The position numbers and the translations under genes are program-made. Shown here one piece after another: positions 1 through 10,389 of a DNA stretch of 64,000 nt (the stretch's first letter is position 1; every line of letters begins with the position of its first letter). This DNA is from Arion vulgaris (lineage: Eukaryota > Mollusca > Gastropoda > Stylommatophora > Arionidae). The stretch lies in assembly GCA_020796225.1 (NCBI GenBank), contig CM036755.1:12560494-12624493 (forward strand), written 5' to 3'. The notes below the pieces were generated by a model that ran no database searches, was not told the origin of the DNA, and worked only from the letters and a program-made list of their open reading frames with translations.

Positions 1-388
1 CTTCCTGCTGTCCTTCTTTCTTTTCTATTCACTTCCTGCTGTCCTTCTTTCTTTTCTATTCACTTCCTGCTGTCCTTCTTTCTTTTCTATTCACTTCCTG
101 CTGTCCTTCTTTCTTTTCTATTCACTTCCTGCTGTCCTTCTTTCTTTTCTATTCACTTCCTTCTGTCCTTCTTTCTTTTCTATTCACTTCCTGCTGTCCA
201 TCTTCTTTCTTTTCTATTCACTTCCTACTGTCCATCTTCTTTCTTTTCTATTCACTTCCTGCTGTCCTTCTTTCTTTTCTATTCACTTCCTGCTGTCCTT
301 CTTTCTTTTCTATTCACTTCCTGCTGTCCTTCTTTCTTTTCTATTCACTTCCTGCTGTCGTCCTTTCTTTTCTATTCACTTCCTGTTG
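1..388. repeat. 31-bp minisatellite
   Basis: About 12 head-to-tail copies of a pyrimidine-rich 31-bp unit that starts CTTCCTGCTGTCCTTCTTTC. Two copies near 190-250 carry a small insertion (CATCTTC). The array runs off the left edge of the window, so its full size is unknown. I could not relate the unit to a mobile element. Confidence 0.95.
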
Positions 389-903
389 TTAGTACAACTT
401 TATTTCATAAAATGGCACGGTATCTGTTATCAAAGGACTATCATCATAGCACTTCAGACACGTCCATATGTGCTACGATCTTCGCCTTAACAAGTCCAGT
501 AGCGTCCAGTGACCCAACATTCCAGTTCGATGTTGATTAATCAATCAATCTCTTTGCATATTTGTATGTTGTTCTTTTCGGGATGCACCAATTTCCATAT
601 CCATCTCTCTGAACAATGTCATGGTAATGAAGAATAAATGACTGAATGCAACAACTACATGGAATACATCAATAAATTATCGAGATGATTGCACCAGATT
701 GTGTATAAGAATTTATAAATAAACTGATTGATTGGACCATCAGCATTGTACTTTGGTGAGTAACCATGGGTGTCCCGATATCTTTATTGCAGAGTAAGAT
801 AGATCTCAGCGGAGGTGCATGAGCTCCGTAGCACCACCGAGGGTCTATCATGCACATTTTAGAAGATAGTGAAAATATTTGATCTAAATTTAATTTTTTT
901 AAT
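389..903. other. Non-coding spacer with a tiny R8 relic
   Basis: No gene seen. On the minus strand positions 441-486 read like the last codons of the R8 RNase H element (compare RRRSEHLWTCPEC at 14,150-14,190), so a short decayed 3' end of that lineage probably lies here. The rest is unremarkable AT-rich sequence. Confidence 0.4.
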
Positions 904-1030
904 CTTTCCAATGAGTTTTGCCAGGTCAGTGACTTTCCAATGAGTTTTGCCAGGGCAGTGACTTTCCAATGAGTTTTGCCAGGTCAGTGATTTTCCAATG
1001 AGTTTTGTCAGGTCAGTGACTTTCCAGTAT
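904..1030. repeat. 29-bp minisatellite
   Basis: Four copies plus a partial of a unit containing CCAATGAGTTTTGCCAGG, with one or two substitutions between copies. The short open frames across it are by-products of the repetition. Confidence 0.9.
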
Positions 1031-1341
1031 GCACTTCTCGATTGTGAACTACCAACGGTTCTGTTACTGCTCAACCTGAACAAGATACCTACGTTACATC
1101 ATCCGTCTCCGATAGGACTAGGAACTCGATTTCCTCTTCACTGAGATCAGGGGTCTAAGGGAAAAAAGACCGATGGCTTCACTAGGGTGCTAATCGAGTA
1201 CCTTCGGAACGAGCACCTATCATCTGCCCCACAGAGGGAACCACCCCTCCCTCCATGAACAAACTATCATCTTCTAAATTCTGCTCAAAGACAACTGCCC
1301 ACAAATTATGTACCTTTTCTTCTTCAATTACTATCAATATA

Positions 1342-1470
1342 TACAAAGCAAAAGGCAGGTCACGCAAAAGATGGACCTCAGAGATAAAAGAGCCGATGAA
1401 AGACACTATTTATGAAGCGTACACAAAAGCCCGTTCTCGAAATCTATTCTTACCCTGACGCTGTGAGGCA
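1342..1470 (+). pseudogene. R7 non-LTR retrotransposon, RT C-terminal tail fragment
   Basis: The frame reads YKAKGRSRKRWTSEI, then DTIYEAYTKARSRNLFLP and a stop. This is the basic GRxRKRW tail found after the reverse transcriptase domain of many non-LTR elements, followed by the lineage-specific end. The same tail recurs at 6,530-6,625 and 13,622-13,770 and in reverse at 8,870-9,060. Only the last 40 or so codons remain, as expected for a 5'-truncated copy. It is not a host gene. Confidence 0.7.
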
Positions 1471-2029
1471 AAAAAAATAAGGAATGAAGAAAACAAATAG
1501 AAAGACTACCACAACTCTTGCCATTGTTTCACTGCTTTGTTAATGCAGACAATTCAATTCTCATCATCACATGATACTTAAAGTGGAAGAAAGAAGAAGG
1601 GATCAAATCAATACTGGGGGTCAGGGACATTGAAACTTGTATGACTGAACTTAATAAGCTGGGACAAGACACCACGCGTTCTCTCGCCTTCTCCTGCAAG
1701 CACCAACCACTGGGTGGATGACGATAGACAAGTATGAGTCACGTGGGCTGTGGAGGAATCAATAGTTATCCAGAATCTGGGGGTGTCTTTTACTGGAATC
1801 AGGGTTGCCATATTGGCCTTATTTTCAGCTAAATTCCAGAAATTTGGCTTTTTTTCCAACTCGGCGCTAGAGAATTGATTTGGCTTTTTTAAGTATTGTC
1901 TAGTTTAAAATTCTAATCTGCCAATAACAGATATAAAATTGTGTATCTCACTAACCGCTACAAACCAGAAAGAGAAAATTTGGATATTTTGGTGTTTTGG
2001 TCACTTAATAAGAATGCATCCAAGCTCCA
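1471..2029. other. No gene seen
   Basis: I see no coding potential beyond short chance frames, no tandem repeat and no paired ends of a mobile element. Confidence 0.5.
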
Positions 2030-2243
2030 CTGTGTACAGTCTACAACAGAACATCAGGAAAGAGGAAAACCACGCAAAATATGGTTAGGTGGCATAGGAG
2101 AATCCTGTCAAACAAAAGGAAAAATAACTATTACCAAATCCACCAGAAAAGCACAAGAAAAAACAGAAAACCACGACACTGGGCAACAACCTGGTAGAAG
2201 TGTGACGACAAAAGAAGAAGAAAATATTATACTGGAGGAATGA
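2030..2243 (+). pseudogene. Probable non-LTR RT C-terminal tail, lineage not assigned
   Basis: An open frame contains ERGKPRKIWLGGI followed by a charged stretch and a tail rich in Lys and Glu. The G-K/R-P-R-K-x-W motif is the same basic motif that closes the RT region in the other retrotransposon relics here. No copy of this exact tail is seen elsewhere in the window. The assignment rests on this one motif, so it is tentative. Confidence 0.4.
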
Positions 2244-2499
2244 TGGTGGAAGTTGACAGCTGTATAACGTGCAATTTCAATATCTTGTAACTTCTAGTTA
2301 CTTATTGTTATAATTGATTTGGGGAAACTCATAGGTGCTCTGTAGCTTTGTGCAACTCGGACGTGTTGTGTGCGACGCTGATGGTTCAAGTAGCTCGTTG
2401 CTTGTGTATACACTGAGCATAACCCTTTAGGTTACCTTTTTCACATGCGTGACGTCATGTGTGATGAGCATGGAACGTTTAGAACACATTGTGACAACC

Positions 2500-3793
2500 A
2501 GTTATATGGCTCGGAAACGGAAGACAACAAAAGAAACCATCAGAAAACTGCAGAACTTCATAAATGGATGTTTACGTAGAATAGAGAGACTGAGGTGGTA
2601 TGATAAGATTACAGACGGGTAACTCAGAGAAAGAACTAAAGATACCTGTGGAGAAAGAGCTAAGGAAGAGACGCTGGCGATGGATAGGACATACATTGAG
2701 AAGACCGGGCGGAAGAATTGTAAGACAGGCACTGTTTTGGAACCCACAAGGAAATAGGAGTAGGGGAAGGCCTAGACCTGTAGAAGAAAGCTGGAGGCTG
2801 ATATTAAAAGAATAGGTAAAACATGGAAAGATTTGGAAGGGATGGCAAGAGAGAGGAAGAAGTTTGTTGAAGACCTGTGCTCCGTTGGGAGTTGAAAGAT
2901 TTGGAAGGGATGGCAAGAGAGAGGAAGAAGTTTGTTGAAGACCTGTGCTCCGTTGGGAGTTGAAAGATTTGGAAGGGATGGCAAGAGAGAGGAAGAAGTT
3001 TGTTGAAGACCTGTGCTCCGTTGGGAGTTGAAAGATTTGGAAGGGATGGCAAGAGAGAGGAAGAAGTTTGTTGAAGACCTGTGCTCCGTTGGGAGTTGAA
3101 AGATTTGGAAGGGATGGCAAGAGAGAGGAAGAAGTTTGTTGAAGACCTGTGCTCCGTTGGGAGTTGAAAGATTTGGAAGGGATGGCAAGAGAGAGGAAGA
3201 AGTTTGTTGAAGACCTGTGCTCCGTTGGGAGTTGAAAGAGTTGGAAGGGATGGCAAGAGAGATGGAAGAAGTTTGTTGAAGACCTGTGCTCCGTTGGGAG
3301 TTGAAAGAGTTGGAAGGGATGGCAAGAGAGAGGAAGAAGTTTGTTGAAGACCTGTGCTCCGATGGGAGTTGAAAGAGTTGGAAGGGATGGCAAGAGAGAG
3401 GAAGAAGTTTGTTGAAGACCTGTGCTCCGTTGGGAGTTGAAAGAGTTGGAAGGGATGGCAAGAGAGAGGAAGAAGTTTGTTGAAGACCTGTGCTCCGTTG
3501 GGAGTTGAAAGAGTTGGAAGGGATGGCAAGAGAGATGGAAGAAGTTTGTTGAAGACCTGTGCTCCGTTGGGAGTTGAAAGAGTTGGAAGGGATGGCAAGA
3601 GAGATGGAAGAAGTTTGTTGAAGACCTGTGCTCCGTTGGGAGTTGAAAGGGATGGCAAGAGAGATGGAAGAAGTTTGTTGAAGACCTGTGCTCCGTTGGG
3701 AGTTGAAAGAGTTGGAAGGGATGGCAAGAGAGATGGAAGAAGTTTGTTGAAGACCTGTGCTCCGTTGGGAGTTGAAAGGTAAAGAAGATGAAA
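2500..3793 (+). mobile_element. R3 non-LTR element, 5'-truncated, nested in R2
   Basis: The insertion carries a decayed RT C-terminus: YGSET at its start, then a Trp-rich RRWRWIGHTLRRPG stretch, NPQGNRSRGRPRP, and a segment like WKDLEGMARERKKFVEDLCS. It ends in an A/G-rich tail (GTAAAGAAGATGAAA). The flanking 8-bp direct repeat TGACAACC marks it as a separate insertion into R2. Of its 1,294 bp, roughly 950 are a tandem array of one internal segment. A second copy of the same lineage lies at 28,145-29,040. Confidence 0.85.
2829..3778 (+). repeat. 68/69-bp array built from the R3 RT C-terminus
   Basis: Fourteen copies of a unit encoding, in one frame, LEGMARERKKFVEDLCSVGS. The first copies use GATTTGG and later ones GAGTTGG, and the GAGAGAGG/GAGAGATGG variants give 68- and 69-bp monomers; one late copy has a 13-bp deletion. 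The large open frames on the minus strand across this array (up to 440 codons) are products of repetition, not genes. The unit is the terminal coding segment of the R3 element that contains it. Confidence 0.95.
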
Positions 3794-3953
3794 TGACAAC
3801 CGGTAATATCGAGGGGAGACGAGACAGAGAGATAACATTTTAGATAGTCTGACTTCAAGGCACGCAAGAACGTCAACATCTGAGATGATAGCACTTATAA
3901 TGAACAGAGATTTGTGGATATCCATGATCGCCTACGCCAGCATGTACAATACC

Positions 3954-5145
3954 TGATCATGATGCAACCGTATGTCAAACTGTTGCAGTTTCAGGATAAC
4001 ATTATCATCAGCCTAGTTCATATTCATGTAAGCGTTGGAGACTCTCAATACGTAGGCCTATGCATATCCATTGTCCCTACCACAGAAATCCCATTAAACT
4101 ACATTTCAAAAGTCTAAACACATCCAAAAAAAACTTGGAACACTAAAGCAGTCAATGAAGCAATGAACACTGACAAAATTCACAAAACAGACCTCAGAAA
4201 TAAAACCATTATCTCCAAAATCAAGCAAAGTGACCTGGGAAAACAAGCACACATAAATATTACAAGAAAGCATTACTAACAAATCTGAAACCAAACATAG
4301 AAGAAACACAACAGTTTTGGTCAGGAATGAAATAGAGGTGGGCAAAGATTGTCTGCAGAGCATACATGAGGTCATAGTAACTATTAACTATAGAAACAAC
4401 CAAAACATAAAATGGTTTAGTTGTCATGTTACATGTATGCAACCAACATATTTGAGCATATAATCTTGAAAGTTGTGGAAATAGTGTCAAAACAAGAAGT
4501 GTTCAGTAAGTGAACCACAGGAAAATATTAGCTTGTATATATGTTGACATCTGCTGGGGGAGACTGGGCACCTATGGGTCCTCTCAAAATACTGTGAATT
4601 CAGTAACCTTCTTCTCCTTCTTCAGTGATCTCTGGTCATGCGCTTTAGGGGACAGTTCTAGCAGAGATTGGGTGTTATTAGTTAAAAAAAATTCATTAAA
4701 AATTATATTTTACAGATTTTCATCCCAGATTTCCAGATGTACTTAACAAATCATTAAGCTATGTAAAAATCTAATTGTCTACGGAGTTCATTATATACAA
4801 GAAGGTAAATGAGAATTTGGACATGAAAAATTATTTTTGACATGTACAAAACACAGGTGTCACTTTTTACAAATTGTTTGTGAAATGATTGTGATCTTCA
4901 TTCAAAATTAAACAGCATACACACAGATTGTGTGATTTTAGCAAGTTCTAAGGAAAATCATATATGTTTAATAGAATTTATTTTTTAGCCACCTGAAAAT
5001 TATCTTTTTATAGTTTTAAAATTGTCTAATGTGAAAAAACATAAAAGTTAATATAATTAAGATATTGGAATGCTCCATAGTATAGGCTATAGACAGTTCT
5101 AATGTCAACACACATGCAAAATTACATGCTGATAGGTTAATATTT
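3954..5145. other. No convincing gene
   Basis: AT-rich DNA. On the plus strand 4,115-4,335 has a readable but stop-containing frame (WNTKAVNEAMNTDKIHKTDL and onward) that might be decayed transposon coding sequence, but I cannot name the family. The remainder shows no structure. Confidence 0.4.
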
Positions 5146-5156
5146 GACAAAGTTAT

Positions 5157-5396
5157 TCGTCCGAGTGGTTACCGAGGCCCAAATGTGGGGTGTAAAGAAT
5201 AGAACCACTGTTACGCATGTCGTAAGAGGCGACTAATGAGGTTTGGCTGTAATCGGATGCACGGGTCCTAAACGTGTAGAGTCTATGCATTTAGGGGCCT
5301 ACCAAACCAATGTGCAACGTTTACACGTTCTTGGCAAAGATCAAACATATCACAAAGAGTGATTAAAATTGGTCGTAAAGAACAACGAAAGAAGAA
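5157..5396 (+). mobile_element. SINE-like element, family E, with 11-bp TSD
   Basis: A 240-bp unit flanked by perfect direct repeats GACAAAGTTAT at 5,146-5,156 and 5,397-5,407. It opens with CCGAGTGGTTACC, resembling the A-box region of a tRNA-Leu/Ser-like head. It carries the core CATGTCGTAAGAGGC near 5,219 and ends in an AAG-rich tail. There is no ORF. Its 3' segment (about 5,340-5,390) is the apparent source of the 46-bp monomer of the large array at 49,490-51,280. Confidence 0.8.
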
Positions 5397-5669
5397 GACA
5401 AAGTTATAATGTAAGCATTATCATGAACTGTTAATTTTCAAAGAAAATCGATAAAAAAAATTGTTTATATATTTTTACATTTTGACAAGGAAGACCTCAT
5501 GCTCTTTGATCACCATAACTTGAAAACTATTGAACCAATTCTAAATATTGTCCAAGAAATGTTTACACAATTGGTTAACCTTTAATTAGACACCAAGTAT
5601 GTCGTGAAATTTAAGAATATCACCTTTTCGGTATTCCCTGCTAGATCTATCTAGTCCCTTAATTTACTA

Positions 5670-6200
5670 TGGACCACAAACTGGGCAGTCAGTTTCAGGT
5701 CTGTCAGGTTTCCCAAAGCTTAGTTTTTAGGTTGAATGGGTGTGGCCACATGTTTCTTCTCAGCTCACCCAGGAGAGGACGTCTTACAGAACATGCTCCG
5801 GTGTTTGTTCCGCCTGCTGACACTGGCAGAGCTGTTTGATTTATTTCTAGTCTATATAAGTGTTTGTTGAGTCTGCAGCGTCCGGTACAAAGTTGAAATA
5901 TAATGACCTGGTCTGTTCAGCTTAGGTCTTTCAGGAAGTCTTTTCCATAATCAATGTCCATGTTTGTCTTCCAGTCTACTGCAGATTTTCTCTGTATGAG
6001 GGTTTTAACCTGAAAAGACAGGGGTTAGTAAATTTGCTCTTTGGCACTGCCCTCCTTAGCCAAGACATCAGCACTCTCATTGCCTGCAATGCCACATTGA
6101 GATGGAATCCACCACTACAAGTGAATTTCTGCCTTTTCTGATCAAGTTCTCTTTTTAGGTTTTGTACTGTGCTGTTAGTGGATTTAGCCCATTCAGTAAC
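5670..6200 (-). pseudogene. Non-LTR element RNase H and C-terminal zinc-ribbon-like region, decayed
   Basis: Read on the minus strand with frameshifts, this gives WAKSTNSTVQ, then IPSQCGIAGNESADVLAKEG, which is the H-x-G-x-x-G-N-E-x-A-D block of an RNase HI domain with the usual His position changed to Gln-Cys. Further on it reads CRLNKHLYRL and a CxxxG-type segment. That arrangement (RNase H followed by a Cys-containing tail) is typical of I/R1-like non-LTR elements. It differs in sequence from R8. Several stops make it non-functional. Confidence 0.6.
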
Positions 6201-6389
6201 CAATAATAAGCTAATCGACTACAAAGGACATTGTGATGGAAGACAGCGGTGGTTTTGTGTGACAAGTATTCTGATTACAGAGGTAATGGCAGCAAATGAA
6301 GCAATGATCTGGTTAGTGACACACTTGGTCCCATGTACTCTTTGTAAGGGACTCAATGAGTATGGACAGACCGGTTGAGAAATGAAGAC

Positions 6390-6630
6390 ATCAGGAATAA
6401 AGTGGGTACAACATCAGTACTAAACTTCATCAAGAAACAACAAAACTACATGGTTCGGCCACATTAGCAGTGCAGCAACAGACTGTGTATCTCAAAGAGC
6501 AATGTTGCTCCGATAGAGTGGATACAAAGCAAAAGGCGGACCTCAGAGGTAACAGACACTATTTATGAAACGTACACAAAAGCATATTCTAGAAATCTCT
6601 TCTTACCCTGAAGCTGTGATGCAAATCAGG
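6390..6630 (+). pseudogene. R7 non-LTR RT C-terminal fragment
   Basis: With one or two frameshifts the plus strand gives IKKQQNYMVRPH (the FGHI-type step), then a KAKG..RT segment and DTIYETYTKAYSRNLFLP before a stop. It is the same tail as at 1,342-1,470, about 100 codons long here, and 5'-truncated. Confidence 0.6.
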
Positions 6631-6639
6631 ACTGTTGAA

Positions 6640-8265
6640 GAGAAAGAAAGACAAGGCGCGTAGAGAGGCTCGCTCCAGGTGTCTCCTTTTTCGACCTGAC
6701 GCTGGAAGGCAAAACAGGATTAGAGAATAGAATAGATAGAATGAGTATGCTCTGAAAGATCAAAACAGGCTGGACTTGAAGGCAGTGGTTTGAATCTCTC
6801 AGCAGGTCAAGGTGGACAAAAGTCACGTTTTATTTTTGTGCCAAGGCACAAAGGTGTAAAGGCAAACATGTGCACAAAGGCTTGCTAGCATGGCTACTGG
6901 GGAAACTGATGAATCATAGACAATGTTGATACTATGAACATCTTTAGAGAGGTTGGGTGAGTAAACGATTCAATAGATAAGGGTCAATCTGCAACACTGA
7001 TCAGACTGCAAGAAAATCAAACACTGTCAGAAAACATGACACAATAGATGTGTTAGTTTCTGTTCATGACAAACTTCTAGAGACATGATCTAACACTAAG
7101 ATCAGATGTAGAGAGATGTTGGAGGTACAAATTCCAAGGAAGAACAAAATACCACTCTATTCGTACAGTATTCTGAGGAAGTTTCTCTAGAGCTTTTATC
7201 CACGCTTAGAAGACTCTGAAAACGTTGGTGGGATGTATAATTCAGTGAGTTGTGAAGATCTCTACTCGGATGGATTGTTCATTGTTCATTTGAGGATCAT
7301 CTTCATCACACATCATGTCCATAATTGCTTCCATCTCCGCTCAAGTATGTGTTTCAGTGTTTTAGGTTAACAACTCCCGTTCTGTGTTGACTGATGTATC
7401 TACTGGGTTTCCCTCGAGGTTTTCCGTCTTGCCGCACCTATCGGTATGCACAACTAGCGCAACCGAAATAGAGAATACCCTTTATCTTCCTCGCTGAAAT
7501 CTTCAGAGCGTATGTTTTCTCTGAGAGCGTTGATGATGTTGCATCTATCCATAGAAGACTCATTCTCTACACAGATGGATTCTATGGGTAGTTAGTGCAA
7601 TAATCCAATCACTGAGAAGTTATCTCTAAGAATGTGTTACAAAGTAGTGGATCAATCATTCATTTAGAACAGACAATGCTCTCGTGAATGGCTATGTCTA
7701 CTTTTTGTAGGTCTCATTCTCTAGCGATATCCCAATGGAACTGACCATTTGGGAGCTTGCGATGTCCAGGTCACAGCCATCTGATCATGTTCCTATGATG
7801 GCCGAAGTCGATTTGCTCTAGAGAATCGTTTTATTTCGTTATATGGTACCTTGCGGCCTCATAGACTCAATGCACTACATTCCTATGCTTCTTAGTACTT
7901 TCTCTTCTCATGCTCCATATTCTATATGTGTATATGTTAAATTAACTGTCTGTAAATACGAAAAATGCCATATATATATATTAAATGTATATAAATTTAT
8001 ATATATATGATGTTATTGGTTCTCTACTTTTTTCCACTACTAGTTTTTTGCATTTATTTCGTTATTCGTTTTTAGTAGCATTTTCATTTTAGGGGCCATA
8101 AGGATGTTATTGTCATAGTCTCTTATGTAGCGTGCTGTGAAAGAAGTGAAATTCGTCACCTCTGTTGTATACTTTGCTTGATAAAGGCCTTTTAGTCAAA
8201 AGTTTGCTGTGTATTGTTTTCGGTTTTTTTTTAACTACAGTACTTTGTTTTTACATGTTTTGCCA
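6640..8265. other. No gene seen
   Basis: A long stretch without tandem repeats or a recognisable coding segment. There is a short AT-alternating tract near 7,965-8,010. It may hold very old transposon sequence, but nothing can be supported by eye. Confidence 0.5.
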
Positions 8266-8269
8266 TAGT

Positions 8270-8760
8270 GTTAGCCCTGGCGCTTAGTGCAGTAACAAAT
8301 GAACTCTAGCTGTAATTCATTTCTTTCAGATCTTGTTTTACTACTCTCATAAGGTCATTTTGAGTCTTCCACATTTTCAGTTACTCTCTGGTTTCCATCG
8401 CAGTACAGTTTTTGTGAGAGAGTTAGTCTCCATGTGTAACACAAGACCAAATCATCTCCAGCGTCTCTTTTGAATGATGGTGTTTACATTCTCCTGTTGA
8501 CACTGTGTAAGCGCTTCTTGGTTAGAGATAGTATTTGGCTAGAAGATGCATTAAGATCTTTTGCAGACAATTTGTATGGAAGGTGGAGAGTTTAGACATA
8601 TATTGTTCAGTCATTCTCCATCATTCTGATCTGTATAGTAAAGTTGATAGCACACAGCTGTTGTATATATTAATCTTGGTTCTGAAGCTATATTTGAATG
8701 ATTTCCAGACTGTTTTTGTAGGTCTGCATCTTGCAATCACTTCTGAAAGATTAATGCAGT
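8270..8760 (-). pseudogene. R1 (RTE-like) RT C-terminal fragment
   Basis: On the minus strand, in the same order as in the full-length R1 copy at 41,160-41,680: NSCVLSTLLY, WRMTEQYMSKLS, CQQENVNTIIQKRRWRW, METNSLTKTVLRW and the KEMN tail. It carries in-frame stops and frameshifts. This shows that the R1 lineage has at least two copies in the window, and that this one is older and 5'-truncated. Confidence 0.75.
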
Positions 8761-8869
8761 AGTAACCAAACACTGGCTTGTTTTTTTCTAGCAAAGTACA
8801 CCAGGCAAGTGTAACACCAACAGTTGTTTAAGAAAATATTGCATTGTGTCCAAAGGTAGAAAACTTCTT

Positions 8870-9060
8870 TCTTTTCTCTAATCCTGTTTTACCTCACCGT
8901 GTCAGGATAAGAAGAGATTTATAGAGCAGGCTTTTCTCACCGTGTCAGGATAAGAAGAGATTTATAGAGCAGGCTTTTCTCACCGTGTCAGGATAAGAAG
9001 AGATTTATAGAAAAGCTTTTGTGTGCATTTCATAAAGTGTTTTCCCTGTCTCTGTTATTT
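8870..9060 (-). pseudogene. R7 tail fragment with an internal 44-bp tandem duplication
   Basis: The minus strand reads the SxNLFLS end of R7 followed by the post-stop sequence also seen at 1,430-1,470. The segment TCACCGTGTCAGGATAAGAA is present three times at about 44-bp spacing (8,890-9,005). It is a small-scale example of a retrotransposon tail starting to tandemly duplicate. Confidence 0.6.
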
Positions 9061-9257
9061 CTGAGGTACAAAATATCCCAGCACAATGATATTTGGTACA
9101 GAGATAAATAGCATCATTCTAAGAAGATAACGAAAGTAGACACATACAAGATAGGAATCATCATCTGTACACAATGATTTAACAAATCATCATAATTGAA
9201 TATCCTCAGATGTGATGCTAATAGATATTGTCATTGTTTAATGTGTTGTATATCATC

Positions 9258-9337
9258 CACCGAACTGATTAACTGCACAAAGGAGAGAGAGTTGTGGAGA
9301 GACATGGTCGCCTACGCTGGCAGGCATGACACTTTAT
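9258..9337 (+). pseudogene. R2 terminal fragment
   Basis: The frame reads STELINCTKERELWRDMVAYA and ends at the R2 stop region, matching 12,790-12,868 closely. Only about 26 codons remain. Confidence 0.6.
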
Positions 9338-9339
9338 CA

Positions 9340-10094
9340 TCTACAACAACAGAATTCTAGTATTTCTCAACAAACTTTTTGTGCAATACAAAATGTTTGG
9401 GAAATCAAGAAAACAAAGGATTTTAGTGAATTTACAATTTTTAACATTCATGTAGATACTATTTAATGACTCACAAAACAAAATTCAAAACCTAGACATA
9501 ATATTCAGGAAGAGCTACAGAAAATCTCTTTCTATTAGCTTTTAAGTAGCAGAATCAAGAAAATAATTGCACAACTGGTCAGAATCAATATTTAAGTTTT
9601 TTCCTGAGGTGCTCAGTCCATTTCTACTTGCTGGCAGTGTCGGTGACAGAGCAATTCCCCCCAGTTGGATGTCCATTATCAGTTGGATATACTAAGGAAC
9701 TGACCTAGCAGAAACTAAACTCTATATGGAGATGATTAAACAAAGCATACTGTCACTGTGCTAAGCCCTCTTCCAGAAGTACCTACGCTATGATATCTCC
9801 CACTACTCCCAGTAGTATCTACTAGTTTTTATTGTTACATATTGAAGTTTCAGTGTTTAAATATTTCATTTTCTTTCTAGCTTGGGAACTGTTAATCTAT
9901 TGTATCTTACAAATAAGAAGTGCATTTAACCAGCTGCACAGGAACCATCATAAGGCTAAGCCTGTATACTATTTCTTTATTATATCTGCTGGGAAAGATA
10001 GATCATCTACCTATGGGCCTGGCAGGAGTGTTACCAGTTATGGTGTCGATTCTCTCTCTCGATCACCGCCCAGACCGATGTACCAGACCTCCCC
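9340..10094. other. No gene seen
   Basis: AT-rich. Open frames near 9,832-10,249 have no recognisable domain and the second overlaps the SINE-like unit that follows. I see no splice-flanked exon worth calling. Confidence 0.45.
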
Positions 10095-10386
10095 ATAAAT
10101 TCTATTTATGTGGAAATTTGATTCATGCAGCCTTAGCAATGGTGTGTTTTACTTCACATCTTCAGCACCATTTGGAGCTCTCAAGCTTATCCTTCGGCGA
10201 TGTGTCCGGTTTCAGCCAGCGTTTACTTGGTTCGCTCTCCGTTCTGTAGCTATCTAGTGTTTTTACGGTGTGGAGTAGTTAGCTCCACGTCCAACCTCCT
10301 TGGTTGCCTCTTACGACATGCATGGCAGGTAACAGTAGTTCTATTCTTTACACCTCAATTTGGGACCCGGTAACCACTCGGGCATG
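10095..10386 (-). mobile_element. SINE-like element sharing the family E head and core but with a different body
   Basis: Read on the minus strand it opens with GCCCGAGTGGTTACCGGGTC (tRNA-like A-box region) and carries the core CATGTCGTAAGAGGC. It then departs completely from the 5,157 copy (GGAGGTTGGACGTGGAGC and onward). The 3' limit is uncertain and no target-site duplication was found. The arrangement suggests modular exchange of SINE tails. Confidence 0.6.
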
Positions 10387-10389
10387 TGT

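Larger units (their letters stand above)
2463..3953 (+). pseudogene. R2 retrotransposon relic split by an R3 insertion
   Basis: The left part (2,463-2,499) ends in GLEHIVTT-like codons. The right part (from 3,802) continues with the EGRRDRG region and ends with RDLW..MIAYA, exactly the order seen without interruption at 28,660-28,840. The two halves are separated by the R3 insertion at 2,500-3,793, and the 8-bp sequence TGACAACC is present on both sides (2,492-2,499 and 3,794-3,801). The parent copy is itself 5'-truncated and carries stops and frameshifts. Confidence 0.8.

Noticed and set aside
1600..1860. 83-codon minus-strand frame as a host exon
   Set aside because: No splice-site pairing, no conserved motif, and the start region falls in a T-rich tract.
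2572..3925. Three long overlapping minus-strand frames (229-440 codons) rich in Ser, Leu and Pro
   Set aside because: All are shadows of the 68/69-bp R3 array; the plus strand carries the meaningful codons.
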